64,000 bases of DNA from Cryobacterium soli. Lineage in GTDB: Bacteria; Actinomycetota; Actinomycetes; Actinomycetales; Microbacteriaceae. The stretch lies in assembly GCF_003611035.1 (NCBI RefSeq), contig NZ_CP030033.1:3410001-3474000 (forward strand), read 5' to 3'. Of this stretch, positions 12,675-22,700 are shown in pieces (position 1 is the stretch's first letter; every line of letters starts with the position of its first letter). The notes beneath the pieces are model-generated. The model did not search any database. It saw only the letters and a program-made list of their open reading frames with translations, and was not told the DNA's origin. The position numbers and the translations under genes are program-made.

Positions 12675-14590
12675 ACCTGATCGAGGCCCGCCTCGGAGAA
12701 CGCCGGGGCACCACCGAGAATTCGGACTCGGGCTTCGCCCTGATCACTGTGATCGGCATCATGGCGGTGACCGCCATCATCGCCATCGCCATCACGAGTT
12801 CGGCGATCAGCGCGGTGTCCTTCACCACGTCCACACGGGCAACTGTGCAGGCTCGTGCCGTGGCCGACGCCGGAGTCGATACCGCCTGGGTCGCGTTGAG
12901 CGGCGGCACGTTCTTATGTGCCAGCAGCGGATCCACTCCAACTGGGTCGTACAGCACAACCATCGCCTACTTCGGTGCAACCGGAGCCGCTCTGGCGTGC
13001 AGCGGGGCCACGGTCGCCGGGGTTCCTTCCAAGGCAGTGGTCAACTCAACGGGCGTTCCGTCCAGCCCGGGCGTTGCAGGTGGATCCGCGGGCAATCAGC
13101 GCACGATCACCGCGCTGTTCGACATCGTGGTGCACCCCAGCACGGTGACTCTCGATAGAGCCGTCTTCAGTGACGGCGACCTGAACCTGACCAACAATCT
13201 GAACCTGATGGTCAACCCTGCGGTTCCTGTGCCGGCCAGCCTGTACAGCAACGGAAACGTGTCGTGCGCGGCGAACAACCCCGTGGTTCAAGGTTCGGTA
13301 TTCGCTCAAGGCGACTTCAGCGGGCCCAACCAGTGCGATATTTCAGGCACGGTGTGGGTGGGCGGAAGCGCCAGCCTCACCTCGCAGTTGAAGATTCGCG
13401 GTGACCTGTACTCGGTCGGCGGAAGCGGTTCCCCGGCCACTGGTGTGAACCTGGATACGGGCTTTGTCGGAGGGTCCGTCGTCGCCAACGGGAGCGTCTC
13501 CATTGCCGGTATGACGAATGCCCAAGCCTGCCCCCTCAGCGGTTACAACGCCAAAGTGTGCGGTTCAGTGGTGTCCATCGAAAGCGGCATCAGCCTGAGC
13601 AACGGTCCGAAGGTAGCTGGAGGTCTCTACGCCAAGGGAAACATCGCCCTCGGTACGACGAATGCAGAGCTGATCGTGGGTGGCAACGTCGTGTCCACCA
13701 TGGGCTCACTGACCGCCGATAACTTTGGTAGCTCTGGATACCGGGTGGGCGGCTATGCGGCCGTCGGAGCGGGGTCGGCATTGCCGGTGGACCGAATTGG
13801 AAACGCCGCCTCCTCCTGCTCCACCTCGTTCATCCACCCCTGTGTTCCCGCCCAGCCGGCCATCCCCATGTCGGCCATCCCAGCGCCGCTCAATTTCCCC
13901 ACCAACACCCGGGTGGTCGCTCCGCCGCGAGAGAGCCTGCCTCGCATCAACATGTATCCGGATGCGGGCCTGGCAGCGAAGTGGTCCGGCTGGAACATCC
14001 AGCACGTCGCCTGCGCAGACGTGCAGACAACGATCGCGGCCGGATGGCTGGGAAAGAAACTTCTCATCGCGGATAGCTGCACGGCTCCGATCTCCTGGAA
14101 CGGCACCGAAGTCAAGCTGACCGGGGACCTGGCCATCATGAGTCAAGCGGGGTTCGTCACAAGCAACAACGCCAAGGTCAAGTCGTCCGTGGCGGGCACC
14201 AGCCATACCCTGATGTTGATCGTGCCGTCCGACTCCAAGAAGACCGCCGGCACCGACCTGGCGACCTGGAACACGCCGATTCCATCGGTTCCGACCTATA
14301 CGCGACCTAGCTGCGCTGCCGACCCTGCCGATGTCTTCGGCGACATCCGCACGGACAACCTCACCATCACCGACACCAAGTCGTTTTTCTACACCCCCTG
14401 CGACATCGTCATGTCGAACGCGATGACCGGGTTCAACGGGCAGATGTACTCCGGAACGACCAGCATGCCCAACAACAGCACGTTCTACATGGCTGAGATC
14501 ACAGTGCCGGGGGTCACAGCGCCCGCGGGAGCCGGAGCATCCGTCACCGCCACCCAAACGGCCCGGTTTGACGCGAGGGACACACCGTGA
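12665..14590 (+). CDS. Large PilX/GspK-like pilus-tip candidate with beta-helix repeats
   Basis: The product has 641 aa. After a 23-residue leader ending SDSG comes FALITVIGIMAVTAIIAIAI, a pilin-like helix in which position +5 is Thr28, not Glu. Loss of Glu5 is characteristic of tip proteins of the GspK/PilX type. Residues about 170-400 are Gly/Val/Ser-rich with repeating G-x-V-x-x-x-G-x-x units, looking like a right-handed beta-helix of the polymer-forming/DUF342 kind. The rest is a Cys-containing region of unknown fold. At over three times ordinary PilX size, it may be the adhesive tip, which is inference. Confidence 0.75.
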   Translation: MLLNLIEARLGERRGTTENSDSGFALITVIGIMAVTAIIAIAITSSAISAVSFTTSTRATVQARAVADAGVDTAWVALSGGTFLCASSGSTPTGSYSTTIAYFGATGAALACSGATVAGVPSKAVVNSTGVPSSPGVAGGSAGNQRTITALFDIVVHPSTVTLDRAVFSDGDLNLTNNLNLMVNPAVPVPASLYSNGNVSCAANNPVVQGSVFAQGDFSGPNQCDISGTVWVGGSASLTSQLKIRGDLYSVGGSGSPATGVNLDTGFVGGSVVANGSVSIAGMTNAQACPLSGYNAKVCGSVVSIESGISLSNGPKVAGGLYAKGNIALGTTNAELIVGGNVVSTMGSLTADNFGSSGYRVGGYAAVGAGSALPVDRIGNAASSCSTSFIHPCVPAQPAIPMSAIPAPLNFPTNTRVVAPPRESLPRINMYPDAGLAAKWSGWNIQHVACADVQTTIAAGWLGKKLLIADSCTAPISWNGTEVKLTGDLAIMSQAGFVTSNNAKVKSSVAGTSHTLMLIVPSDSKKTAGTDLATWNTPIPSVPTYTRPSCAADPADVFGDIRTDNLTITDTKSFFYTPCDIVMSNAMTGFNGQMYSGTTSMPNNSTFYMAEITVPGVTAPAGAGASVTATQTARFDARDTP

Positions 14591-15420
14591 CGGCCGGTGC
14601 CGCTATCGCCATGGTCCTTCTCGCGCTCTTCGGCACACTGATCGGTTCGTTCCTCAACGTTGTGGTGTACCGGGTGCCCAAAGGCCTGTCGATCGTGTCG
14701 CCGCCGAGTGCGTGCCCGGAGTGCCGCCACGCGATCCGCCCGCGCGACAACGTGCCGGTGCTGTCCTGGCTGCTCCTGCGCGGCAAGTGCCGGGACTGCC
14801 AGGCGCCCATCTCACCGCGGTACCCACTGGTGGAACTGGGGACCGGCGTCTTTTTTGCCCTCGTAACCTGGTGGGCGCTCAGCGGAGTCGCGACCGGCGA
14901 GACCATCGTGTCGCCCGGGGTGGGGTTGCTGCTGCTGGCCTTCTTGTATCTGGCCGCGGTCAGCGTGGCCCTGGCTCTCATCGACTTGGACACCCACACC
15001 CTGCCCGACAAGATCGTGCTGCCCTCGTATCTGGTCGGCGCAGCGCTGCTGACGCTGTCGTCCGTTCTCTCCGGTGACTACGGCCGGCTGCTGACCGCCG
15101 GCATCGGCCTGGTGGCACTCTGGTCGCTCTACTTGGTGCTCGCCCTCGCGTACTCGGGCGGCATGGGGTTCGGCGATGTGAAACTCGCCGGGCTGCTGGG
15201 CCTCTACCTGGGCTGGCTCGGCTGGGGACCGCTAGCGGTCGGGGCGTTCGGCGCGTTCCTGCTCGGGGGAATCTTCGCCATCGTGCTGGTGGTCACCAAA
15301 CGGGTCAGCCGCAAAGGCGGCATTCCGTTCGGTCCCTGGATGCTTGCGGGCACCTGGGTGGGCGTGCTCGCCGGTGAGTTCATCTGGCACGCCTACCTTT
15401 CCTCGTTCGGTTTGGCCTAG
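14587..15420 (+). CDS. pilD: Prepilin peptidase / N-methyltransferase
   Basis: The 277-aa polytopic protein has the leading IGSFLNVVVYR motif of prepilin peptidases. A cytoplasmic zinc loop carries Cys43-x2-Cys46 and Cys68-x2-Cys71. The two aspartyl protease sites lie in LIDLDTHTLPD (around Asp133-Asp135) and GFGDVK (Asp197). It cleaves the leaders of the four prepilin-like genes before it and methylates the new N-terminal residue. The start is GTG, overlapping the previous stop by four bases. Confidence 0.95.
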   Translation: MTAGAAIAMVLLALFGTLIGSFLNVVVYRVPKGLSIVSPPSACPECRHAIRPRDNVPVLSWLLLRGKCRDCQAPISPRYPLVELGTGVFFALVTWWALSGVATGETIVSPGVGLLLLAFLYLAAVSVALALIDLDTHTLPDKIVLPSYLVGAALLTLSSVLSGDYGRLLTAGIGLVALWSLYLVLALAYSGGMGFGDVKLAGLLGLYLGWLGWGPLAVGAFGAFLLGGIFAIVLVVTKRVSRKGGIPFGPWMLAGTWVGVLAGEFIWHAYLSSFGLA

Positions 15421-15494
15421 TCGTGGCAGCCAGCCGGCCACGCGGCGACACCGCGCATCTCCCCGCAAGCTCCGCCAGAAAGGACGTGTGACCG

Positions 15495-16544
15495 ATGGTC
15501 GCCAGCGTCGTAGGAATTGATATCGGCAGCACGGCCGTGCGAGCCGTCGAACTGACCGGAGCCAGCCGGGCGCTGCCGACGGTATTGAAGTATCACGCGG
15601 TGCCGTTGCCGGCCGGAGCGGTGCTGCGCGGCGAGGTACAGGAGGTCAACACGGTGGCCGAGGCGCTCAAACGGCTGTGGTCCGCCGGCGGTTTCGGGAG
15701 CAAGAATGTGGTGCTCGGCATGGGCAACCACCGCGTGCTCGTGCGCGACCTGGCCGTACCCAAGGGGTCGATGGTGCGCATCCGGGAGTCGTTGCCGTTT
15801 CACGTCCAAGACATGTTGCCCGTTCCCGTGGCCGACGCGCTGTTGGATTTCTACCCGATCTCCGAAAGCGTCGATGAAAACGGCCCGCAGGTACACGGGC
15901 TGCTTGTGGCGGCGGTGAAAGACGCCGTGCAGGCGAACGTGAAAGCCGTGCAACTGGCCGGGCTCATCCCCGTGGAGGTCGACCTGATCCCGTTCGCGCT
16001 GAGCCGCGTGGTCTACCGCGGTCAGCCCGACCCCGGCGCCGTGGTGCAGATCGACGTGGGGGCCCGAACCACCAGCGTGGTCGTCACCATTCTGGGGATC
16101 CCGCAATTCGTGCGCATCATTCCCGCCGGGGGCGAGGACCTCACCCAGGCGCTCGCCGAGCGGCTGCCCACCGACGTCGATCACGCCGAGGCTCTCAAGG
16201 TCTCGCTCGGGCTGGCCCCGACCGGCGTGGCACCCGGCTACGAGAACACGGTCACGATCATTCGCGAGGTCACCACCGAACTCCTCAACAGTCTGCGCAA
16301 CACCATCACCTACTTCGTCAACACCCGGCCCAACCTGGCCATCGACCGCATTGTGCTCTCGGGCGGCGGCAGCAACCTGATCGGTTTCGGTCAGGCACTC
16401 GGCGAGCTCACCCGCCACACTGTCGTGAGACCGGAGCCTTTGGCCTCCGTCACGTTCGGCCGGGGCGTGAGCGCCGACGAGTTCCAACAGGCAGGCGGCG
16501 ACTTCTACGTGGCGCTCGGCCTGGCCCTGGGTAGTGCGGCATGA
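15495..16544 (+). CDS. pilM: Type IV pilus assembly protein PilM
   Basis: The 349-aa protein has the actin-like ATPase fold of PilM: an N-terminal GIDIGSTAVRAVEL phosphate-binding loop and a C-terminal VLSGGGSNLIG adenosine motif. PilM is cytoplasmic and binds the N-terminal INLLP motif of PilN, which is encoded next. It starts 74 bases after pilD with AGAAAGGA upstream. Its stop overlaps the next start (ATGA). Confidence 0.93.
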   Translation: MVASVVGIDIGSTAVRAVELTGASRALPTVLKYHAVPLPAGAVLRGEVQEVNTVAEALKRLWSAGGFGSKNVVLGMGNHRVLVRDLAVPKGSMVRIRESLPFHVQDMLPVPVADALLDFYPISESVDENGPQVHGLLVAAVKDAVQANVKAVQLAGLIPVEVDLIPFALSRVVYRGQPDPGAVVQIDVGARTTSVVVTILGIPQFVRIIPAGGEDLTQALAERLPTDVDHAEALKVSLGLAPTGVAPGYENTVTIIREVTTELLNSLRNTITYFVNTRPNLAIDRIVLSGGGSNLIGFGQALGELTRHTVVRPEPLASVTFGRGVSADEFQQAGGDFYVALGLALGSAA

Positions 16545-17212
16545 GCCGGGCCGAGCCCGACGACGGGCTGATCCTGGGTGGTGAACCGCGCATCAATCTG
16601 CTCCCACCCGAGGTTACCCGGCAGGCACGCACGCGAGAGCTGCGCAAGAAGCTGGTGGTGGCCACAGCCGGTGTGCTGGTCGTGGTCGTCCTCGGAATCG
16701 GCGGCGCGTTCTGGCACTCCACCATGAGTGCGGCCCGGCTGGCCTCGGCCCAGGCCCACACCGCGGAACTCCTGACCGAGCAAACGAAGTACGTCAAGGT
16801 GCGCCAGGTGCAGACCGAGGTCGACACGGCCCTCGCCGCCCGGGGTGTCGGTGGCTGGACCGAGGTGGACTGGAAGACGTACCTGCAAGCCGTGCGAGCC
16901 GTGCTCCCGCCCGATGTGGGAATCGACGCCGTGGCGATCGACTCCACCTCACCCTTCGCGGCCTTCGTGCAGCCCACCGCGGCACTGCAGTCTCCCCGGG
17001 TGGCCACCCTGTCGATCACCGTCGCGAGTCCCGGCCTGCCGTCGGTGCCGCAATGGCTCGACGCGATGCACACCCTCCCCGGCTTCGCCGACGCGGTCCC
17101 CGGATCCATCACGAAGAAAGACGACGGCAGTTATCTCGTCGTCGTCACCATGCACATCAATGCCGGAGCCTTCAGCGGGCGTTTCAGCGACATCACCGGG
17201 GGTACCAAATGA
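16541..17212 (+). CDS. pilN: PilN-like alignment-complex protein
   Basis: The 223-aa protein has a cytoplasmic N-terminus containing INLLPPEV, the PilM-docking motif, then one transmembrane helix (about residues 43-63), a short coiled-coil region and a periplasm-type ferredoxin-like domain. It links the cytoplasmic PilM ring to PilO outside the membrane. Start and stop both overlap their neighbours by four bases. Confidence 0.88.
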   Translation: MSRAEPDDGLILGGEPRINLLPPEVTRQARTRELRKKLVVATAGVLVVVVLGIGGAFWHSTMSAARLASAQAHTAELLTEQTKYVKVRQVQTEVDTALAARGVGGWTEVDWKTYLQAVRAVLPPDVGIDAVAIDSTSPFAAFVQPTAALQSPRVATLSITVASPGLPSVPQWLDAMHTLPGFADAVPGSITKKDDGSYLVVVTMHINAGAFSGRFSDITGGTK

Positions 17213-17988
17213 CCACACGACGTTGGTGGGTGATCGGCTGCGCAGTGGTGATGGCCGTGGCGCTCGGTCTGGGCTGGTTGCTCGGTGCCTCGCCCTTGCT
17301 TGAAACGGCGCGGGTGGCCGACGTGGCTCGGGAGGGCGTAGAAGCGCAGAACCTGGCCTACGACCAGGAGCTCACAACCCTCAAGGAACAGTTCGACGGG
17401 ATCGGCGAGCTCGAAATCCAGCTGGCCGGCCTCCGCACCGAACTTCCCAACGGCACAGCGCTGCCCGCCTATGTGGCCCAGCTCGCGACCAGCGCGCAGC
17501 AGCACTCGGTGACTCTCACGACCATCACGGTCGGCGATGCCGTGGCCTACACGCCGCCTGTCACAGACGGGGCAGATCCGGCCGACACCGAGGCGGCTCC
17601 GACCGACACGGCCACGGATGCGCCCCCGACCGACACGGCCACCAGCCCACCGGCCACCCCCGCACCCGACGCCGTGCCTGCCACAGCATCCGTCGGTGCA
17701 GGAACACCCGTGACAAGCCCGCTCGTCACGGGCGACAACTTCGCGGCTATCCCCATCACGATCGCCCTGGACGGCGGCTACGCCAACGCGCTGGACTTCG
17801 TGGAGAGCCTGCAGAAAGGCACCCGGCTCACCACGGTCACCGCCTTCGGCACCACCAAGGTCGACGCCCCGGCGACGGTGGCCGAGGATGAAGATGCACC
17901 TGCCCAGGCGCCGGCGCCCACCGATGCGGTCAAGGGCACCATCTCCCTCTATATCTACGTGCTTCTCGGCCCGCCGAGCGCAGGGTAG
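17209..17988 (+). CDS. pilO: PilO-like alignment-complex protein
   Basis: The 259-aa protein has one N-terminal transmembrane helix (about residues 5-26), a predicted coiled coil (about 30-80) and a domain with AIPITIALDGGYANALDFVESL, typical of PilO. A Thr/Ala/Pro/Asp-rich insert (about residues 105-165) with repeated TDTAT units splits the domain and is not usual for the family. It is the last gene of the pilus locus; no PilP or secretin follows, as expected for a single-membrane cell. Confidence 0.82.
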   Translation: MTTRRWWVIGCAVVMAVALGLGWLLGASPLLETARVADVAREGVEAQNLAYDQELTTLKEQFDGIGELEIQLAGLRTELPNGTALPAYVAQLATSAQQHSVTLTTITVGDAVAYTPPVTDGADPADTEAAPTDTATDAPPTDTATSPPATPAPDAVPATASVGAGTPVTSPLVTGDNFAAIPITIALDGGYANALDFVESLQKGTRLTTVTAFGTTKVDAPATVAEDEDAPAQAPAPTDAVKGTISLYIYVLLGPPSAG

Positions 17989-18108
17989 GTCGCGGCTGGA
18001 CCCTCAGCCGCCGCGCGCCGCGCGCCCTCGGGTTCCGTCGACTTCGCACCTCGGATTGCTACAGTTGCAGCACAGAGCTACGGCCACGAGGCTCACGAGG
18101 AGTGCAGC

Positions 18109-19137
18109 ATGACCGACACGACGCCCCCTGAGGGAAACAAGAACGACAACCCGGATGCGCCCACCACGCCCATCCACGACGACCAGACCCCAGAGCCCAC
18201 CACCGTGGCCGACCCCAGCACGAGCGTGGACGAGACCGTGAGCGAGCCCTACGTGGAGCCCGCCGCAGAGACGCCCGCGCCCGACGCCGAGACCGCCGCG
18301 TACGTTCCCGGCGAGCCGATCGACTACGAGCCGGCCGCCCCGTACACCGCCACCGAGTCCGACGCGCCGACCGAGAAGGTCGAACGCCTCACCGTTGAGC
18401 CCGAGGCCACCCCGGCCGAGCTCGCCCGCGACGAAGCCGTCGCCCAGCAGAAGGACTACACCCCGGCGTACGTGCCCACGCCCGCCGCGGCCAACCAGCC
18501 GCCCGTGCAGCAGCCGAACGCCCAGCAGCCCGGCGCGCAGCAGTACACGCCCACCCAGCAGTTCGCGCCAACCCCGGTCTACGTCACGGCCCCGACGCCG
18601 CCCAAGACCGCGGGCAACCGCGCCGCGGGCATCCTCATCGGCCTGATCGCCACCGCCGTGTTCGCCGTGGTGTACGCGGTTGTCGCGTTCGTCATCTCCG
18701 CGTCGAGCGCCCCCACGGTCGCCGAGGCCACCGCACGCTTCACCGATTTCCTGGTGCTGCCGGTGTTCTACGTTCCGGTGATCTTCTTCTTCCTCGCCTT
18801 CGCCCTGCTGGTGGCGGTGCTCAACCGCGCCGGCTGGTGGGCCTACGTGCTCGGCGGCTTCCTCGTGGCCGTCGTCGTGTACTTCTCCTACATCGGTGGC
18901 GCCCTGCTCGCCGTGCAGGCGTGGACCCTCACCCCCGCCGAGGCCGGCCGGTTCGTGACCACCCAGTGGCTGAACCCCGGCGCCATCGCCGCGGCCATCG
19001 TGGCCCGCGAGGTGCCGATCTGGTTCGGTGCCTGGATCGCCCGCCGCGGTCGCAGCGTCACCGCGAAGAATGCCGCCGCCAAGGCCGAGTACGAGCGTCA
19101 GCTCGCCGAGGGACCGCAGCTCGCACGACCGGCCTAA
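18109..19137 (+). CDS. Membrane protein with acidic Pro-rich cytoplasmic N-terminus
   Basis: The 342-aa product begins with about 165 residues of disordered sequence rich in Pro, Glu, Thr and Ala, ending in a Gln/Pro-rich run. About four transmembrane helices follow (roughly 175-300), then a basic tail. I do not recognise the family. It begins the group of genes around the FtsK/FHA ATPase, so it may be an accessory membrane component of that system; the link is by position only. Confidence 0.75.
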   Translation: MTDTTPPEGNKNDNPDAPTTPIHDDQTPEPTTVADPSTSVDETVSEPYVEPAAETPAPDAETAAYVPGEPIDYEPAAPYTATESDAPTEKVERLTVEPEATPAELARDEAVAQQKDYTPAYVPTPAAANQPPVQQPNAQQPGAQQYTPTQQFAPTPVYVTAPTPPKTAGNRAAGILIGLIATAVFAVVYAVVAFVISASSAPTVAEATARFTDFLVLPVFYVPVIFFFLAFALLVAVLNRAGWWAYVLGGFLVAVVVYFSYIGGALLAVQAWTLTPAEAGRFVTTQWLNPGAIAAAIVAREVPIWFGAWIARRGRSVTAKNAAAKAEYERQLAEGPQLARPA

Positions 19138-19161
19138 CCGCCGGCGGTGCGGGGGGAGCAC

Positions 19162-19650
19162 ATGCGCGATTATCAGAAGTACGCGACCATCGTCGCCGTT
19201 TTCGCGACGGTGCTCTACGCCGCGCTGCTGGTGGCCGCCTTCGGCCTGATCAGTCTGGCGACCAACCTCGACGTCATCGCTGACCGCTCCGCCGGCCCGC
19301 TCGTCGGCCCCACCATGGCCGCCGTCTCGGTGCTGCTGGTGCTGCTCATGCTGATCCTCCTCGGCGTCAATACCCCACCCGACAAGCAACGTGTCGTGGT
19401 GGGGTTTGCCGTTGCCACGGGCATCGCCGCCTACGGCCTGTTCATCGCCACCGGCGCCATCCTCGTGGCCGCCGGCAACGGTGACCCGTTCGGCGTGATC
19501 CTCTTCGCCGGATCCATGCTCGCCAGCCCCTTCTCGCTCAGCGTGGGGGCGCTCGCGTTCATCGTGGCCCTCAGCTATTCGATCCTGCTCGCCTCGCACT
19601 ACGGCGAACACGGCCGCCCCCTCTGGCCCTGGGAACGCCGCGGCGAGTAA
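19162..19650 (+). CDS. Four-helix membrane protein
   Basis: The 162-aa protein is almost entirely hydrophobic, with four predicted transmembrane helices and short loops. The ATG at 19162 is preferred over an upstream GTG because GGGGGGAG precedes it at a good distance. It lies between the Pro-rich membrane protein and the secretion ATPase. No domain is recognised. Confidence 0.75.
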   Translation: MRDYQKYATIVAVFATVLYAALLVAAFGLISLATNLDVIADRSAGPLVGPTMAAVSVLLVLLMLILLGVNTPPDKQRVVVGFAVATGIAAYGLFIATGAILVAAGNGDPFGVILFAGSMLASPFSLSVGALAFIVALSYSILLASHYGEHGRPLWPWERRGE

Positions 19651-19721
19651 CGCCCGGACCCCTCGGCACCCACTGCACCACGCCCCGCACAGCTCTGCCT
19701 GCAACGTGAAATAGGTTCCGA

Positions 19722-22700
19722 ATGCGCCTCAAGCTCACCCTGGTTCGCCCCAACGGCGCCGCCAGCGACATCATCGTCACCGCGGATGCCGCCGCCACGA
19801 TCAGCGAGATCGCCGGCACCATCAGCCGGGTGGATGCGCAGACCGTGCACTCGCCCGACCGGTATCTCACCCTGCGCGCCACGCTGCCCGGGCAGAGTGC
19901 ACCGCTCACCCTGCCGCCCGACGGCCCGGTGGGGGAGGCGTGGATCGGCTCCGGCGCATCCGTGAGCCTGGCCGACGCCGGCGTGCTCTACCAGGCGCCG
20001 TCCACGCTCACCCAGCCGCCCGTCGCGCAACTGCGGGTGCTCACCGGTCCGGATGCCGGCACCGACTTTCCGCTCGCGCCCGGCAGCCTGGTGCTCGGCC
20101 GCGACCCCGGCTGCGACATCGTGCTGCACGACAGCCTGGTGTCCAAGAAGCACGCTCGCCTGGAGATCGGCGAGACCGTGGAGGTCATCGACCTCGGCAG
20201 CGCCAACGGCGTGGTGGTCGACGGCGGCATCGTGGGCCGGCTGCGCATCGCCAAGACCGAACGGCTGCTGCTCGGCGACTCCGAGGTGGAGATCAGCCTC
20301 GTGGCCGGCGCCGCCCCCGAGGCCGCGCCCAAGCCCGGCCCGATCTTCTTCAACCGCTCGCCCAAGGTGGAGAAGCGCTACATCGGCCAGGAGTTCACCG
20401 CGCCGGAGGTGCCGGTGGAGAAAGAGCCGCAGCCGTTCCCGCTGCTGGCGATGATCACCCCGCTGCTGCTCGGTGGCGCCATGTTCGCGTTTACGCACAG
20501 CCCCATCAGCCTGCTCTTCTGCCTGCTCTCGCCGGTGATGCTGATCGGCAACTTCGCCACGACCAAGTCCCGCGACAAGCGCCGGCTGGCCAAGGCCGTC
20601 GCCACGTTCGAGTCGCGCCTCGAGGTACTCACCGCACGCCTGGCCACCGAACGGGTCACCGAGTTCGACCTGCGGCTCAAGGAATCCCCGTCGACGCAGG
20701 AGGCGCACGAGCACGCGATGAACCGTGGCCCGCTGCTCTGGACCCGGCGCCCCGAACACTGGTCGTTCCTCAACGTGCGGCTGGGCATCGGCACCATGAA
20801 CTCCCGCAACACCATCAAGGACTCCAGCCGCGGCGATATGCTGCCCGAGTTCCAGGAGAAGCTCACCGAGGTCGTCGACGCCAACCAGACCCTCGACGGC
20901 GTGCCGCTGATCGACAACCTCTACGACTCCGGCGCGCTCGGCATCGCCGGATCCCCCGTGCAGGCGATGGGCTCGATCAACTCGATCCTCGTGCAGCTCA
21001 CCGCCCTGCACTCCCCGGCCGAGCTCGTCGTGGCGTCGCTGCTCACCCCGCGCTGGTCGCGCGAGCTGGAATGGCTCAAGTGGATGCCGCACACCTCGTC
21101 TCCGCACAGCCCGCTCGAGGGCAGCCACCTCGCCGACAGCGCCGCGAGCGCCAGCGCTGTGCTCTCCGGCATCGAGGGCGTCGTCGAGGCCCGCCTCGCC
21201 CAGGCCAAAACCCAGCGGCGCGGCGCGATGGGACAAACGGATGCCGCGCTCGAACGCGGCGGCGAGGTCGGCAAGGGTTCCGACCAGGGCACCAAGTCGC
21301 CCATCCCCGCGATCGTGCTGCTGATCTCCGACGACGTGGCCATCGACCGGGCCCGCCTCGTGCAGCTCGCCGAGATCGCCGCCGACGCCGGCGTCTACCC
21401 CATCTGGATCGGCCCGACCGTCGCGGCCCTGCCCGCCGTCTGCCGCACCTACCTGCATCTGTCCGACGAGGCCGGTTTGGCCACGGTCGGGTTCGTGCGC
21501 CTGGGCGAGACCATCGACAACGTCCTCACCGAACAGGTGGACTCGGCCACCGCGCTCGAATTCGCCAAGCGGATGGCCCCGGTCATCGACGCCGGCGCGC
21601 TCGTGGCCGACGCCAGCGACCTGCCCCGCACGGTGTCCCTGGTGACCCTGCTCGGCCACGAGATGGTGGAGAGCAGCGCCGCGGTCATCGACCGGTGGCA
21701 GCAGAACACCTCCATCCACGACCGCACCGGAGGCACCCCCAAGCCGCGCCGGGCCGGCAAGCTGCGCGCCATCATCGGCTCCGCCGGTGTCGACGCCATG
21801 CACCTGGACCTCCGCACCCAGGGCCCGCACGCCCTCGTCGGCGGCACCACCGGCGCCGGCAAGAGCGAGTTCCTGCAGGCCTGGGTGCTCGGCATGGCCG
21901 CCGAATACAGCCCCGACCGGGTCACCTTCCTCTTCGTGGACTACAAGGGCGGCTCGGCGTTCGCCGACTGCGTCACCCTGCCGCACTGCGTGGGCCTGGT
22001 CACCGACCTCAGCCCGCACCTGGTGCGGCGGGCGCTCACCAGCCTCCGTGCCGAACTGCACCACCGCGAGCACCTGCTCAACCGCAAGAAGGCCAAGGAC
22101 CTGCTCGAGCTGGAGAAGCGCGGCGACCCCGACAGCCCGCCCGCCCTGGTGCTCGTCATCGACGAGTTCGCGGCGCTGGCCACCGAGGTGCCCGAGTTCG
22201 TCGACGGGGTCGTCGACATCGCGCAGCGCGGCCGGTCGCTGGGCATCCACCTGATCATGGCCACCCAACGCCCCGCCGGCGTGATCAAGGACAACCTGCG
22301 CGCCAACACGCCGCTCCGCATCGCCTTGCGGATGGCCGACGAGTCCGACAGCACCGACGTGATCGGCACCAAGGACTCCGCGCACTTCGACCCGTCGATC
22401 CCCGGCCGCGGCGTGGCCAAGACCGGACCCGGCCGGCTCGCCCAGTTCCAGTCCGCCTATGCGGGCGGCTGGACCAGCCGCGAACCCGAGCGCGCTGGCA
22501 TCGACGTGCACGAGCTGCGTTTCGGCGCCGAGAGCCGGTGGGAGGAGCCCCGCTCCACCGAGAACGTCGACGAAGACCGCGACCTCGGCCCCACCGATCA
22601 GCAGCGCCTGGTCACCACCATCGTCACCGCCAACGCCGGCGCCGGCATCCCCGCGCCCCGCCGCCCGTGGCTCGACGAGCTCGCCGCCGCCTACGACCTC

